DNA of 49,136 bases from positions 1-49,136 of the IMG/VR virus record IMGVR_UViG_3300047560_000929; one strand, 5' to 3'. Numbering within the stretch: position 1 is the stretch's first letter; every line of letters begins with the position of its first letter. The position numbers were made by a program, and so were the translations under genes. The notes under the pieces were generated by a model. It did no database searches. It was not told where the DNA came from and saw only the letters and a list, made by a program, of their open reading frames with translations. The DNA comes from a virus. This document shows, one piece after another, positions 25,473 through 34,554 of this stretch.

Positions 25473-28015
25473 TGAAATCTTTCTATACAAATGTTCAGGT
25501 TTATGGTTCTAAAATCCTGTATCGCGGCATAGAAAACGGTAAGAAAATTAGGGGTAGGGTTGAATATAACCCTACTCTTTTTGTTCCTGCAAAAAAGCCA
25601 ACTAAATTCACCACAGTTACGGGTGAGTATGTTGATAGGATTTTGCCAGGTAATATCCGTGATTGTCGTGATTTCGTCAAGCAATATGAGGGCGTAGAGA
25701 ATTTTAGAATCTATGGCAATCAAAAGTATGAATATGCTTTCATAGCTGATCAGCATCCGCAAGATGTTGATTGGGATATGGATCATATTAGCGTATGCAA
25801 TATCGACATCGAGGTTGGTAGCGAGAACGGTTTCCCTGAACCTGATGATGCGAATGAGCCTATCACAGCCATCACATATAAGATGGGTGATAAGTTTATT
25901 GTCTTTGGTTGTGGTGCTTTTAATAATTCTCGCGAAGATGTTCAATATATCAAGTGCCGTGATGAGATCGATCTAATCAAGAGATTTATCGATGAATGGT
26001 CAGGTAACTATCCTGATATTATCACTGGCTGGAACATTAAGCTCTTTGATATTCCCTACATTGTCAATCGCATTAAGAAACTTCTTGGTGAAGATGAAGC
26101 CAAGAGGCTTTCGCCATGGAATGTTTTGAATGAGCGGGAGGTCAACTTTGGGCCTGGTCGCCAATTCAATACATATGTGATGCTTGGCATTTCTGCACTC
26201 GACTATATTGATCTGTATCAGCGATATGCTCCTGAAGGCAAGTCTCAAGAAAACTATAAGCTCGACACTATCGCCAACTCTGAACTTGGTGAGCGAAAGC
26301 TTTCGTATGAAGAGTATGGTAACCTACATACACTCTACAGAGATAACTATCAACTCTTCATCGAGTATAATATCAGAGACGTTGAACTCATCGAACGACT
26401 TGATGATAAGCTTAAACTCATCGAATTGGCACTGACTCTGGCTTATGACAGCAAGACCAACTATGATGATGTGTTCGCGCAGGTACGCATGTGGGATGCT
26501 CTGATCTATAACCATCTGCGTGAAAAGAATATGGTTCTTCCTCCCGTAACGAAGCACCATAAAGAACCTTATGAAGGCGGTCATGTCAAAGAACCTGTGC
26601 CTGGTTATTATAACTGGGTTGCATCGTTCGACTTGAACAGCCTGTATCCACACTTAATCATGCAATATAATATTTCACCTGAAACACTATTGGAGCCAAA
26701 GAACTATGAAAATGCCCATCGTAATGTTATCCTTCGCGGTGTTGATGTTGATCGGCTTCTTAGCCAGTCTATCTCTACAGACGGGTTGGTTGGTTGTACC
26801 TTAACACCTAATGGTCAGTTCTTTAAAACTGACAAGCAAGGTTTTCTTGCTGAAATGATGGAGACTATGTATAATGATCGATCAAAGTATAAGAAGAAAG
26901 CTATCGAAGCGAAGAAAGAACTTGAGACAGAGAAAGATCCATCAAAAAGGTTCGAGATTGAAAAGCGAATTGCTCGTTACAACAATCTACAACTTGCTAA
27001 GAAAGTTTGCCTAAACTCAGCTTACGGTGCTTTGGGTAACGAGTATTTTCGTTTCTTTGACCTTAGACAGGCTGAGGCCATCACCACTGCTGGTCAGTTG
27101 TCTATCCGTTGGATTGAAAAGAAACTGAATGAGTATATGAACAAGATACTTAAAACAGAAGGTGAAGATTATGTCATTGCAGCGGATACGGATTCGATTT
27201 ACCTTAATCTTGATAGATTGGTATGTAAGACTGTTAAAGAAACAAATCCTTCTAGCAGCGCATCAGAAGTCATCGCCTACATGGACAAAATCTGTGAGGC
27301 TAAGATTCAACCATTTATTGATAAGTCTTATGCGGAACTGGCTAATTACGTCCACGCATTTGATCAAAAAATGATAATGAAGCGTGAGGCGCTGGCTGAT
27401 AAGGGTATTTGGACTGCAAAGAAGCGATACATCCTTCGTGTGCATAACAACGAGGGTGTTCAGTATGCTAAGCCAAAACTGAAGGTCATGGGCCTTGAGA
27501 TGATCAAATCATCTACACCAGCGGCTTGTAAAGAGAAACTGTGGGAAGCTATCGAAATCATTTTCAACAAAGATGAAGATGCTATCATAGACTTTATTGA
27601 AAACTTCCGCGATGAGTTTAAGAAGAATGATCCTGTTGACATTGCTTTTCCTCGTGGTGTGAATGGTCTGTTCAAGTTTTCTGATAAAACCACAATCTAT
27701 GGTAAAGGCTGCCCTATTCATGTTCGCGGTTCACTGATCTATAATCATATGATCAGAAAGCTCAAGCTTGAGAAGAAGTATGAGTTTATCAAAGAGGGTG
27801 AAAAGATTAAATTCATTTACCTGAAAGAACCAAATCATGTGCAGAGTAACATAATTTCTTTTGTCAATACTATTCCTCCAGAGTTTGACCTTGAAAGGTA
27901 TATTGATTATGATACTCAGTATGAAAAATCTTTTGTTGAACCGCTAAAGATTATTCTGGATTCTATCGGCTGGAAAAGCGAGCATGTTAGCAGCCTGTCT
28001 GCTTTCTTCAGCTAA
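25472..28015 (+). CDS. 43: DNA polymerase, family B (T4 gp43)
   Basis: 847 residues. The 3'-5' exonuclease domain has Exo I (CNIDIEVGSENG, near 110), Exo II (TGWNIKLFDIPYIV, near 185) and Exo III (YNIRDVELIERL, near 300). The polymerase domain has motif A (SFDLNSLYPHLI, near 388), motif B (KKVCLNSAYGALGN, near 510) and motif C (AADTDSIYL, near 570). It is the replicative enzyme, working with gp44/62 and gp45 encoded upstream. No intein or intron interrupts it. Confidence 0.97.
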   Translation: MKSFYTNVQVYGSKILYRGIENGKKIRGRVEYNPTLFVPAKKPTKFTTVTGEYVDRILPGNIRDCRDFVKQYEGVENFRIYGNQKYEYAFIADQHPQDVDWDMDHISVCNIDIEVGSENGFPEPDDANEPITAITYKMGDKFIVFGCGAFNNSREDVQYIKCRDEIDLIKRFIDEWSGNYPDIITGWNIKLFDIPYIVNRIKKLLGEDEAKRLSPWNVLNEREVNFGPGRQFNTYVMLGISALDYIDLYQRYAPEGKSQENYKLDTIANSELGERKLSYEEYGNLHTLYRDNYQLFIEYNIRDVELIERLDDKLKLIELALTLAYDSKTNYDDVFAQVRMWDALIYNHLREKNMVLPPVTKHHKEPYEGGHVKEPVPGYYNWVASFDLNSLYPHLIMQYNISPETLLEPKNYENAHRNVILRGVDVDRLLSQSISTDGLVGCTLTPNGQFFKTDKQGFLAEMMETMYNDRSKYKKKAIEAKKELETEKDPSKRFEIEKRIARYNNLQLAKKVCLNSAYGALGNEYFRFFDLRQAEAITTAGQLSIRWIEKKLNEYMNKILKTEGEDYVIAADTDSIYLNLDRLVCKTVKETNPSSSASEVIAYMDKICEAKIQPFIDKSYAELANYVHAFDQKMIMKREALADKGIWTAKKRYILRVHNNEGVQYAKPKLKVMGLEMIKSSTPAACKEKLWEAIEIIFNKDEDAIIDFIENFRDEFKKNDPVDIAFPRGVNGLFKFSDKTTIYGKGCPIHVRGSLIYNHMIRKLKLEKKYEFIKEGEKIKFIYLKEPNHVQSNIISFVNTIPPEFDLERYIDYDTQYEKSFVEPLKIILDSIGWKSEHVSSLSAFFS

Positions 28016-28022
28016 ATAGATC

Positions 28023-28799
28023 ATGCACTATCTAGTATTTTTAACAGGTGTGGCTATCTCAACGGTAGCCGCATACTACTCAATCATAGGTCTAACAACT
28101 ATATTTGCCGGCGCCTTCTGGCCTGTGGTTATCATGGGTTCAGTATTGGAGGTCGGCAAATTAGTTTCGGCTTCCTGGCTCTACAATAACTGGAAGTTTG
28201 CTCCTAGGTTTATCAGATATTACCTATCTATTGCAGTGTTTGTCCTCATGCTTATAACAAGTATGGGCATTTTTGGTTTCCTATCTAAAGCTCATATCGA
28301 ACAGAACTTAGCTTTGAATACTGGAGTTGTAGATCAGATACAGGTCATGGATAATAAGATCAGATTTGTTGAAGATTCTATATCAGATTTGGATAAACAA
28401 ATAGCACAGATAGATTCCGCAGTATCCAAACTAAATGATCGTAATCAAGCACAAACATCCTTGAGAGCCGCAGATCAACAAAGAAAGACCAGAACCGATC
28501 TGATCAATAAGAAGCAAGAAGAAATAAAGAAGCTGGCTGATTTTAAATCCGAGAAGATAAAGCTAGAGTCTGAATATAAAAAGGTTGAAGCTGAGATAGG
28601 CCCAATCAAATATGTGGCTGAATTATTATATGATAGTTCAGATCGAAATGTGGTTGACAAAGCCATCAGAATTGTTATAATACTAATTATTTTTGTTTTC
28701 GATCCTTTGGCAATCTTGTTGTTACTTGCTTTCAACATTTCAGTTAACAGAAACAATACACCCGAATTTATGGAGATGAGTGAGGTCAATAATGATTGA
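28023..28799 (+). CDS. Multi-pass membrane protein with coiled-coil loop
   Basis: 258 residues. Three N-terminal membrane segments (about 3-20, 28-45, 66-90), a long charged coiled coil (about 100-200: heptads through MDNKIRFVEDSISDLDKQI) and one C-terminal membrane segment (about 215-240). The layout resembles phage-encoded inner-membrane proteins of unknown role in T4-like cyanophages and pelagiphages. Could be lysis- or exclusion-related; this is a guess. Confidence 0.75.
   Translation: MHYLVFLTGVAISTVAAYYSIIGLTTIFAGAFWPVVIMGSVLEVGKLVSASWLYNNWKFAPRFIRYYLSIAVFVLMLITSMGIFGFLSKAHIEQNLALNTGVVDQIQVMDNKIRFVEDSISDLDKQIAQIDSAVSKLNDRNQAQTSLRAADQQRKTRTDLINKKQEEIKKLADFKSEKIKLESEYKKVEAEIGPIKYVAELLYDSSDRNVVDKAIRIVIILIIFVFDPLAILLLLAFNISVNRNNTPEFMEMSEVNND
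28654..28681 (+). promoter_or_regulatory. Consensus promoter inside coding region (TTGACA-N16-TATAAT)
   Basis: Both hexamers are perfect with a 16-base spacer, in the last 150 bases of the membrane protein gene, upstream of the cupin and uvsX. Confidence 0.6.
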
Positions 28800-29133
28800 A
28801 GAAGTGTTTTGTCGTAGAGATTGGGGCACATGGGAAGTTATCGATAAGGGCCCTTGGTATAAAGTTAAGAGATTAGTTATTGATTCTGGTAAATCAATCT
28901 CATTACAATATCACCTCAAGAGAAGCGAGACTTGGGCCATTACAGCTGGCCTTGGTGAAGTTCGTCTTGATGGTAAAACATTTCAGGTTAAACAAGGTGA
29001 TACCTTTGTAGTACCAATTGGTGCGGTACATAAAATCACCAATACATCAAAACTCCCACTAGTTATAATCGAAGTTCAATGCGGTGAGATCACCGAAGAA
29101 GATGATATTGTAAGACTGGGAGTCAAACCCTAA
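28792..29133 (+). CDS. Cupin protein (mannose-6-phosphate isomerase type II-like)
   Basis: 113 residues from the ATG at 28792 (GAGG upstream). It matches the C-terminal cupin of ManC/mannose-6-phosphate isomerase type [51 protein letters not shown] free-standing cupin could isomerise mannose-6-phosphate and feed GDP-sugar pools; that would suit the GT10 enzyme in the glycan cassette, which uses GDP-fucose as a rule. Confidence 0.85.
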   Translation: MIEEVFCRRDWGTWEVIDKGPWYKVKRLVIDSGKSISLQYHLKRSETWAITAGLGEVRLDGKTFQVKQGDTFVVPIGAVHKITNTSKLPLVIIEVQCGEITEEDDIVRLGVKP

Positions 29134-29143
29134 GGAGAAACTT

Positions 29144-30196
29144 ATGGATATATTTGCTACACTTATTAAGGAAACAGGCAATGAATACGCGAGCATTGTT
29201 GAAGAAGGCATCGAAGCTGGTGATGTTTCTGGTTTTATTGGAACTGGTAGCTACGCTCTTAATGCTCTACTTTCTGGCTCCATATATGGAGGCCTACCTG
29301 GGAATAAAGTTACCGCTCTAGCTGGTGAGCCATCTACAGGCAAAACCTTCTATGCTATTAACATTTGCCGACAGTTTCTTGAAGATAATCCAAATGGATT
29401 CATTTTCTATTTTGAGTCTGAGTCTGCTATCTCTAAGCAGATGCTAGAGGATCGTGGTGTAGATGTTAAGCGCATGGCTATTATGCCTGTTGCTACAATT
29501 CAAGAGTTTCGTACACAGGCTGTGAAGATCCTTGATAAGTATCTTGAGCAGAAGGGTGAGAAGCTACCTATGCTTTTTGTCCTCGACTCTCTTGGTAATC
29601 TTTCAACTGAAAAAGAAATGCAAGATATTGCGGATGGTAAAGACACCCGTGATATGACACGCGCACAGCTTATTCGTGGTGCTTTTCGTGTTCTTACCTT
29701 GAAGCTTGGTAAGGCTAATGTTCCACTCATTGTCACGAACCACGTTTATGATGTGGTTGGTTCATATGTACCTGTGAAGAAGATGGGTGGTGGTTCTGGT
29801 CTTGAGTATGCCGCATCTGGTATTGTGTTTCTATCTAAGAAGAAAGACAAGACACTTGATGATGAAGATGGTCGCACAGGTTCGGTCATTACAGCACACA
29901 CCAAGAAGTCTCGACTCACCGTTGAGGACAAGAAAGTTGAAACATGGTTGAACTATGCGAATGGCCTAGACAAGTATTATGGTTTGCTTGACTTGGCTGA
30001 GCGTTATGGTATCGCCAAGAAGGTATCAACCAGATATGAATTTCCTGATGGTACAAAGGGCTTCGAAAAAGATATTAAGAAGAACCCTGAAAAGTATTTC
30101 ACACAGGAGATTCTTGATCGTATTGATGAAGGTGCCAAAGAAGAGTTTCTTTACGGTGGTGCTGTTGAGGTAGAAGATATTGATGAGCAATCCTAA
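29144..30196 (+). CDS. uvsX: UvsX recombinase (RecA-like)
   Basis: 350 residues. Core RecA fold: Walker A GEPSTGKT near 62, [10 protein letters not shown], Walker [12 protein letters not shown], and the DNA-binding loop region ending [12 protein letters not shown]. UvsX drives strand exchange in recombination-dependent replication of T4-like phages. AAGGAG precedes the ATG. Length is close to T4 UvsX (391). Confidence 0.93.
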   Translation: MDIFATLIKETGNEYASIVEEGIEAGDVSGFIGTGSYALNALLSGSIYGGLPGNKVTALAGEPSTGKTFYAINICRQFLEDNPNGFIFYFESESAISKQMLEDRGVDVKRMAIMPVATIQEFRTQAVKILDKYLEQKGEKLPMLFVLDSLGNLSTEKEMQDIADGKDTRDMTRAQLIRGAFRVLTLKLGKANVPLIVTNHVYDVVGSYVPVKKMGGGSGLEYAASGIVFLSKKKDKTLDDEDGRTGSVITAHTKKSRLTVEDKKVETWLNYANGLDKYYGLLDLAERYGIAKKVSTRYEFPDGTKGFEKDIKKNPEKYFTQEILDRIDEGAKEEFLYGGAVEVEDIDEQS

Positions 30197-30764
30197 CGAA
30201 CTATCTCACTATATCAGATTGTATGAAAACATACTTGAACCTGAATTTTGTGAAAACCTGATCAGCAAGTTTAATGCCACGCAAGATAGACTTATTGATT
30301 TTAAATATGAAGATAAAAGAATTTTCAGAGAAATAAATCTCGTAAAGAACATAGAAATATTTTCAGATGAAATTCAATATCTTGTTTCGAAATTCATGTA
30401 TGTATTAAACTTCTATAAGCAAAATTGTGATGTAGATAAGTACAATCTTTTTCCAAATAAGTATGGGTTCGAAGAACTCAGAATGAAGAAGTACGAGGCT
30501 GGAAGCGGAGATTCTTTTCCACCTCATTGTGATGCAAATAAAACTACAAACTGTAAAAGATTTCTAGTTTTCTTCGCATATCTAAATGATTGTGAGGATG
30601 GCCATACAGAATTTCCTATACTCAATCTAAGCGCAAAGCCTAGGAGAGGTTCTGTGTTGGTTTTTCCTCCCAGTTGGCAATATTTACATAGTGGTAATAG
30701 AGTAGAATCGAACGACAAATATATTGTTGGTAGCTATCTACATTTCGTGGAGGAAGATAAATGA
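30183..30764 (+). CDS. 2-oxoglutarate/Fe(II) oxygenase (prolyl-4-hydroxylase-like)
   Basis: 193 residues from the ATG at 30183. The jelly-roll metal site is visible: PHCDANK (HxD), then a distal His in YLHSGNRV, with a region [18 protein letters not shown] before it, as in P4H-type phage enzymes. It probably hydroxylates a protein or nucleotide; the substrate is unknown. It overlaps uvsX by 14 bases. Confidence 0.82.
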   Translation: MSNPNELSHYIRLYENILEPEFCENLISKFNATQDRLIDFKYEDKRIFREINLVKNIEIFSDEIQYLVSKFMYVLNFYKQNCDVDKYNLFPNKYGFEELRMKKYEAGSGDSFPPHCDANKTTNCKRFLVFFAYLNDCEDGHTEFPILNLSAKPRRGSVLVFPPSWQYLHSGNRVESNDKYIVGSYLHFVEEDK

Positions 30765-31108
30765 TTGAAAAAGGTGATTTTCGGTTTAGAGATGATTTGG
30801 TATCTAAAGAAGATATTCAGACCGTACCAATTGAAATCTTGACAGGGCCTTATAAAAATGTTATATATCGATATGTGAAAGTTTCTGTTAAAGAAAAGGA
30901 TGATGGTGAAGCCGTTGTTCAGTTTTTATATGATCTTTTAGAGATGGGTAAGTTTTCAGAAACAACTCTGAGAAACGACCAAAGGTTCACGAACCATATT
31001 GGTCTCATCCTTAATCACCTTGTACTTGAAGCTGCGGAGGCTGGAACAAATGACGCTGGAGAAAACTATTCTGAAGAACCTGTTGAGCAGCGAGGACTAC
31101 TGCCGTAA
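30761..31108 (+). CDS. Hypothetical protein between uvsX-side genes and gp41
   Basis: 115 residues, acidic, with a predicted beta N-terminus (VPIEILTGPYKNVIYRYVKVSV) and helical C-terminus. Small unknown genes at this place before gp41 are usual in T4-like phages of cyanobacteria. Its last 59 bases overlap the gp41 start. Confidence 0.7.
   Translation: MIEKGDFRFRDDLVSKEDIQTVPIEILTGPYKNVIYRYVKVSVKEKDDGEAVVQFLYDLLEMGKFSETTLRNDQRFTNHIGLILNHLVLEAAEAGTNDAGENYSEEPVEQRGLLP
30839..30867 (+). promoter_or_regulatory. Possible internal promoter (TTGACA-N17-TATATA)
   Basis: A perfect -35 and a five-of-six -10 at 17 bases, about 180 bases upstream of the helicase start. Confidence 0.4.
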
Positions 31109-32426
31109 GGTTCTACCATTCATCAAAGAAGAATATTTCATTGGTGAAGACAAGATACTCTTCTCTCAGATCAACCAGTTTATTGCAGAGTATAATCAGA
31201 GGCCCACAACTGAGTCTCTGATTATCGAAATCGATTCACTCCGTGGTGTTACTGAAGACGAGGCTAAGGCTTGTAAAAACGCCTTGGCTTCTTTTAACTT
31301 TGATGAAAAGTCCAATGAAGATTGGTTGATCAAATCTACAGAAGAGTTCTGTCAAGAAAAAGCCATCTATATTGCGATGACGAAGGCCATCGAAATTATG
31401 AACAACAAAAATGGAGAGCTACAGAAAGGTGCTATCCCGTCTTTGTTGACAGATGCTCTGGCTGTTTCGTTTGATCCTAATATTGGTCATGATTATTTTG
31501 AAAATGCCGATCAGCGTTTTGATTTCTATCATCGTATCGAAGAACGTATACCTTTTGATCTTGACTTCTTTAACAAGATAACCAAGAACGGTCTACCTAA
31601 GAAAACACTAAACATCATCCTTGCCGGCACTGGTGTCGGTAAGTCTCTTGCTATGTGTCATTTCGCTGCGGCCAATATATCAGCAGGCTTTAATGTTCTC
31701 TATATCACAATGGAAATGTCAGAAGAAAAGATCGCCGAACGTATCGATTCTAATCTTTTGAATGTTGACATTGCTGATCTTGAGAAGTTGAGCAAAGATA
31801 TGTATGATAAGAAGATTGAGATTGCGAAAGCAAAAGCTCATGGTAAACTTATCATCAAAGAATATCCAACCGCAGCCGCAGGCTCCAATCATTTCAGGAA
31901 TCTACTCAATGAATTGCGACTTAAGCGTAGTTTTGTACCTAATATCATCTATATTGATTATCTCAATATTTGTGCTAGTAGTCGCATTAAGCCTGGCGGC
32001 GGTGTTAATTCGTACACCTACATCAAATCTATCGCAGAAGAGTTACGAGGGCTGGCTGTGGAATTCAATGTCCCACTCGTCAGTGCTACACAAACAACTA
32101 GAAGCGGATACGCAAGCTCGGATGTCGAACTCACAGACACCTCAGAGTCCTTCGGCCTCCCAGCCACCGCAGACTTGATGTTTGCCTTGAGCACCAATGA
32201 AACTCTAGAACAGTTGAACCAGATCCAAGTGAAGCAGTTGAAGAACCGTTACAATGATCCTACAGCCAACAAAAGATTTGTGGTGGGTATTGACAGAGCG
32301 AAGATGAGGCTGTATGATGTTGAAGCATCAGCACAGGTAGATATTATGGATTCTGGGCAAGAACCTGTGTTTGAAAAAGGTAACTTTAACAATCGTGACA
32401 AATTCAAGAAACTGAAGGTGGTGTGA
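31050..32426 (+). CDS. 41: Replicative DNA helicase, DnaB-like (T4 gp41)
   Basis: 458 residues from the ATG at 31050 (GGAGG upstream); the longer frame from 30999 is an artefact of overlap. RecA-like helicase core with Walker A (LAGTGVGKSLAM), H1a-like ITMEMSEEKIAERID, Walker B (IIYIDYLNIC) and SATQTTRSGY with the conserved Gln/Arg of DnaB helicases. It unwinds the fork 5' to 3' and recruits primase. Confidence 0.92.
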   Translation: MTLEKTILKNLLSSEDYCRKVLPFIKEEYFIGEDKILFSQINQFIAEYNQRPTTESLIIEIDSLRGVTEDEAKACKNALASFNFDEKSNEDWLIKSTEEFCQEKAIYIAMTKAIEIMNNKNGELQKGAIPSLLTDALAVSFDPNIGHDYFENADQRFDFYHRIEERIPFDLDFFNKITKNGLPKKTLNIILAGTGVGKSLAMCHFAAANISAGFNVLYITMEMSEEKIAERIDSNLLNVDIADLEKLSKDMYDKKIEIAKAKAHGKLIIKEYPTAAAGSNHFRNLLNELRLKRSFVPNIIYIDYLNICASSRIKPGGGVNSYTYIKSIAEELRGLAVEFNVPLVSATQTTRSGYASSDVELTDTSESFGLPATADLMFALSTNETLEQLNQIQVKQLKNRYNDPTANKRFVVGIDRAKMRLYDVEASAQVDIMDSGQEPVFEKGNFNNRDKFKKLKVV

Positions 32427-32427
32427 T

Positions 32428-32574
32428 ATGGCTAAAGAATTTATCTTTGAAAGTTTTCGTCAGTTGAAGACGATTGATGAAAAGATTGACTATCTGCGAG
32501 AACTAGCAACACTTAATCATAATCTCAATATCAACATCGAGAACCTTATCAAGGCGTGGGAAGAAGAGCGATGA
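32428..32574 (+). CDS. Small helical protein downstream of gp41
   Basis: 48 residues, all helix-forming and charged (KEFIFESFRQLKTIDEKID). It starts one base after the gp41 stop and overlaps the next gene by 4 bases (ATGA), which supports a real co-translated gene. Confidence 0.65.
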   Translation: MAKEFIFESFRQLKTIDEKIDYLRELATLNHNLNINIENLIKAWEEER

Positions 32575-32804
32575 AGTATGTTATTGCATCTGTGAAAATT
32601 GATAATGATTACCATTGGCAGGTGTTTGAGACTGGCACCAATCAGGTGGTAGGCACCTTCTATTTTGAGGACGAAGCCTATGATCTGGCCATGTTCTATA
32701 ACGAAGGTGGTGGATTCGCAGGATTTACGCCCTCCTTCATGCTCCAGAGTGTAACACCTTCTGTTACAGATGTTAACGACGAATTTACTCGTATTTTCGT
32801 GTAA
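32571..32804 (+). CDS. Hypothetical small protein
   Basis: 77 residues from the ATG at 32571. Beta-rich N-terminus (MKYVIASVKIDNDYHWQVF) and a helix at DEAYDLAMFYNEGG. No family recognised. Last gene of the gp41 unit; a directly repeated element follows 20 bases later. Confidence 0.65.
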   Translation: MKYVIASVKIDNDYHWQVFETGTNQVVGTFYFEDEAYDLAMFYNEGGGFAGFTPSFMLQSVTPSVTDVNDEFTRIFV

Positions 32805-32824
32805 ACCACTGTTGTATTTTTGCC

Positions 32825-32857
32825 ACATTAGACTAAGGTATAACAAGCTTGGCAACA
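32825..32857 (+). repeat. 33-bp direct repeat, copy 1
   Basis: Identical over 33 bases to 33233-33265 (core GACTAAGGTATAACAAGCTT). The similarity continues, diverged, through about 50 more bases that include promoter-like hexamers and the next ATG. Confidence 0.9.
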
Positions 32858-32865
32858 GAAAGTGG

Positions 32866-32893
32866 TTGACTCCACCTCCTGTTCCTTTATGGT
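32866..32893 (+). promoter_or_regulatory. Promoter-like TTGACT-N16-TATGGT after repeat copy 1
   Basis: TTGACT (32866-32871) and TATGGT (32888-32893). The ATG at 32901 is only 7 bases beyond the -10 box, so the mRNA might be leaderless. The same arrangement follows repeat copy 2. Confidence 0.4.
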
Positions 32894-32900
32894 AGCAACC

Positions 32901-33233
32901 ATGATAGTCAAGCGCAAAGCCCGATCCGACCGTAACCACCTGATTTACACTCTCACCGTTGGCAAGAGTGTTTACATTGGTGTTACTTTCGTCCAGGATC
33001 GCTCTCCGAAGCGTTCCCTCAAGCGCCGTTGGCAGAAGCATGTCCGCAGAGCCCTCACCGAAGGGCTAGACTGGAAGCTCTGCCAGGCGATCAGGGAGCA
33101 TGGTCCCGAGTCCTTCGAGGTCCAAGTGGTTGAAATTGTTCGCGGAAAGGCTGAGGCCCACAAGCGCGAACGGGAGCTGATCCGTATTGTCAAGCCGAAG
33201 TTGAATACCGATGTGCGTGTGTCAAAGATTTGA
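32901..33233 (+). CDS. GIY-YIG endonuclease-like protein
   Basis: 110 residues from the ATG at 32901. IYTLTVGKSVYIGVTF gives the GIY-YIG motif in the form YTL...YIG; a basic helix with Arg (SLKRRWQKH) and EHGPESFEVQVVE follow, then Glu/Arg (KRERELIRIVKPKLN) as expected for the catalytic Glu. It is a minimal domain without an obvious DNA-binding extension. Codon third positions are richer in G/C than in the replication genes, hinting at transfer. It lies exactly between two copies of a 33-bp repeat; its stop TGA ends on the first base of copy 2. Confidence 0.82.
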   Translation: MIVKRKARSDRNHLIYTLTVGKSVYIGVTFVQDRSPKRSLKRRWQKHVRRALTEGLDWKLCQAIREHGPESFEVQVVEIVRGKAEAHKRERELIRIVKPKLNTDVRVSKI

Positions 33234-33265
33234 CATTAGACTAAGGTATAACAAGCTTGGCAACA
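33233..33265 (+). repeat. 33-bp direct repeat, copy 2
   Basis: Identical to 32825-32857. With copy 1 it brackets the GIY-YIG gene; the two starts are 408 bases apart. Confidence 0.9.
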
Positions 33266-33273
33266 AATAGTTC

Positions 33274-33301
33274 TTGCATCCACCACCAACTCCTGTATCC
33301 T
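33274..33301 (+). promoter_or_regulatory. Promoter-like TTGCAT-N16-TATCCT after repeat copy 2
   Basis: Matches in position the promoter-like element after copy 1. It would drive the small-gene run from 33332 on. Confidence 0.4.
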
Positions 33302-33331
33302 ACTACCATGATGATTGAGAGAGGTTCTACC

Positions 33332-33538
33332 ATGATCTACGGAAATGTCCTTCAGAAGCGCCAAGCTCAGGCTTCGCAATTACAGGAACTTGTTGAGGCC
33401 TTCATCGCCAAGGGTGGTGAGGTGACCATCGCCAAGCCTGGTCGCAAGGCTGCTAATACCTTCCTTGGTAAGGGTGGTGTTTTTGGTAAGGGTGCTAAGG
33501 CGACCAACCTCAAGAATATGGGCATTTACCTGCGATAA
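33332..33538 (+). CDS. Small basic protein
   Basis: 68 residues from the ATG at 33332, which has GAGAGG 7 bases upstream. An in-frame ATG at 33308 would be used only on a leaderless mRNA. It has an N-terminal helix and a Gly/Lys-rich end (KPGRKAANTFLGKGGVFGKG), which looks nucleic-acid binding. Function unknown. Confidence 0.65.
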   Translation: MIYGNVLQKRQAQASQLQELVEAFIAKGGEVTIAKPGRKAANTFLGKGGVFGKGAKATNLKNMGIYLR

Positions 33539-33549
33539 GGAGATACAGT

Positions 33550-33957
33550 ATGGCTTACATGAACCAAGACCGCAAGGCTCGCCTTGCTCCCGCCGTCAAG
33601 TCTATCCTCAAGCGTTACGGTGTCAAGGGCACTTTGTCCACCGACCTTCGTAGCATCTCACTGAATATCAAGTCTGGCACTCTGGACTTCATAGGTAACT
33701 ATAACGAAACCGTTGGCGCTCAGCCCGGTGGTTTCCGTCTCGGTAGCCCCGCTGAAAAGTCCATTCAGATCAACAACTATTGGTATCGTGATCATTTCTC
33801 CGACAAGGTGATCCGCAAGTTTCTTGAAGAGATCCTTCGTGCTTTGAACGATGGTAACCACGACAATTCGGATATCCAGACCGATTACTTCGACGTTGGT
33901 TGGTATGTCCATGTTAATGTCGGCAAGTGGAATAAGCCCTACGTTTTGGAGGCCTGA
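33550..33957 (+). CDS. Conserved hypothetical protein
   Basis: 135 residues. It starts MAYMNQDRKARLAPAVKSIL and includes INNYWYRDHFSDKVIRKFL and a C-terminal YFDVGWYVHVNVGKW. I have seen similar proteins in phages and plasmids of proteobacteria, without known function. SD AAGGAG precedes the ATG. Confidence 0.75.
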   Translation: MAYMNQDRKARLAPAVKSILKRYGVKGTLSTDLRSISLNIKSGTLDFIGNYNETVGAQPGGFRLGSPAEKSIQINNYWYRDHFSDKVIRKFLEEILRALNDGNHDNSDIQTDYFDVGWYVHVNVGKWNKPYVLEA

Positions 33958-34158
33958 ATGAACCAACTGTTTGATGACGAAGTGCTTCGTGAAATGCAAA
34001 GAACGGAAGCGTACCTAGAAGGATATCGCGCCTATCAGGATGGATTATCAAAATACGATGATAATCCATTCGTAGATGATTATGAAATTGGCGGCGATGA
34101 TTGGCACCTGTACTTCGCATGGCGAGATGGATGGGAATCCGCTGCTTGGGATGATTGA
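33958..34158 (+). CDS. Small protein resembling the RMF/CrpP group
   Basis: 66 residues, acidic. The pattern EGYRAYQDGLSKYDDNPFVDD followed by HLYFAWRDGWESA fits the short GY..G......NPY.......W..GW..A layout of ribosome modulation factor and CrpP-like proteins. If correct it might bind ribosomes or act on a small molecule. It starts immediately after the previous stop. Confidence 0.6.
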   Translation: MNQLFDDEVLREMQRTEAYLEGYRAYQDGLSKYDDNPFVDDYEIGGDDWHLYFAWRDGWESAAWDD

Positions 34159-34169
34159 GGAGTGATGAA

Positions 34170-34349
34170 ATGACCTGTTCTGTGGTATACCTCTTGACCG
34201 CGACCTATCCTGATGGTCGCTCTCTCATTCTTGGTGTATATGCGACCAAGGAGCTTGCGTATATGCGGTCAGAGGAGGTCCGTGTCAACGGTTCGTTCCC
34301 TGAGAATGTCGACCTGTTCGTAACCGAGACCGATGTGATAGGAGCCTAA
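34170..34349 (+). CDS. Hypothetical small protein
   Basis: 59 residues from the ATG at 34170 (GAGGAG 7 bases upstream). Short beta-alpha-beta protein with no recognised family. Confidence 0.6.
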   Translation: MTCSVVYLLTATYPDGRSLILGVYATKELAYMRSEEVRVNGSFPENVDLFVTETDVIGA

Positions 34350-34350
34350 T

Positions 34351-34554
34351 ATGATCAAGTCCACTCTTGCAGCCCTTGCTGGTGTTGGTATTATCACCTT
34401 TATCTTCTTCCTCATTTTTGGTCCTTTCGTGACCATCTGGGGGTTGAATACTCTGTTCAAGCTTGATATACCCTACACTCTGGAGACCTACTTTGCTGTA
34501 GTGGCTCTTAGCATGTTCTTCAATGTTCGGCTTGATACCAAGGGAGATAAGTAA
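34351..34554 (+). CDS. Small membrane protein, two helices
   Basis: 67 residues with two membrane segments (about 6-33 and 43-58) and a charged C-terminus. TAATG overlap with the next, also a membrane protein. Function unknown. Confidence 0.7.
   Translation: MIKSTLAALAGVGIITFIFFLIFGPFVTIWGLNTLFKLDIPYTLETYFAVVALSMFFNVRLDTKGDK

Noticed and set aside
28012-28019. CTAAATAG as a late promoter before the membrane protein gene
   Set aside because: It is the end of the polymerase gene only 3 bases from the next ATG, leaving no room for a transcript start and ribosome site.
33230-33252. TTGACA and TATAAC in repeat copy 2 as a promoter
   Set aside because: The spacer is only 11 bases, and copy 1 lacks the TTGACA; the better-spaced hexamers lie downstream.
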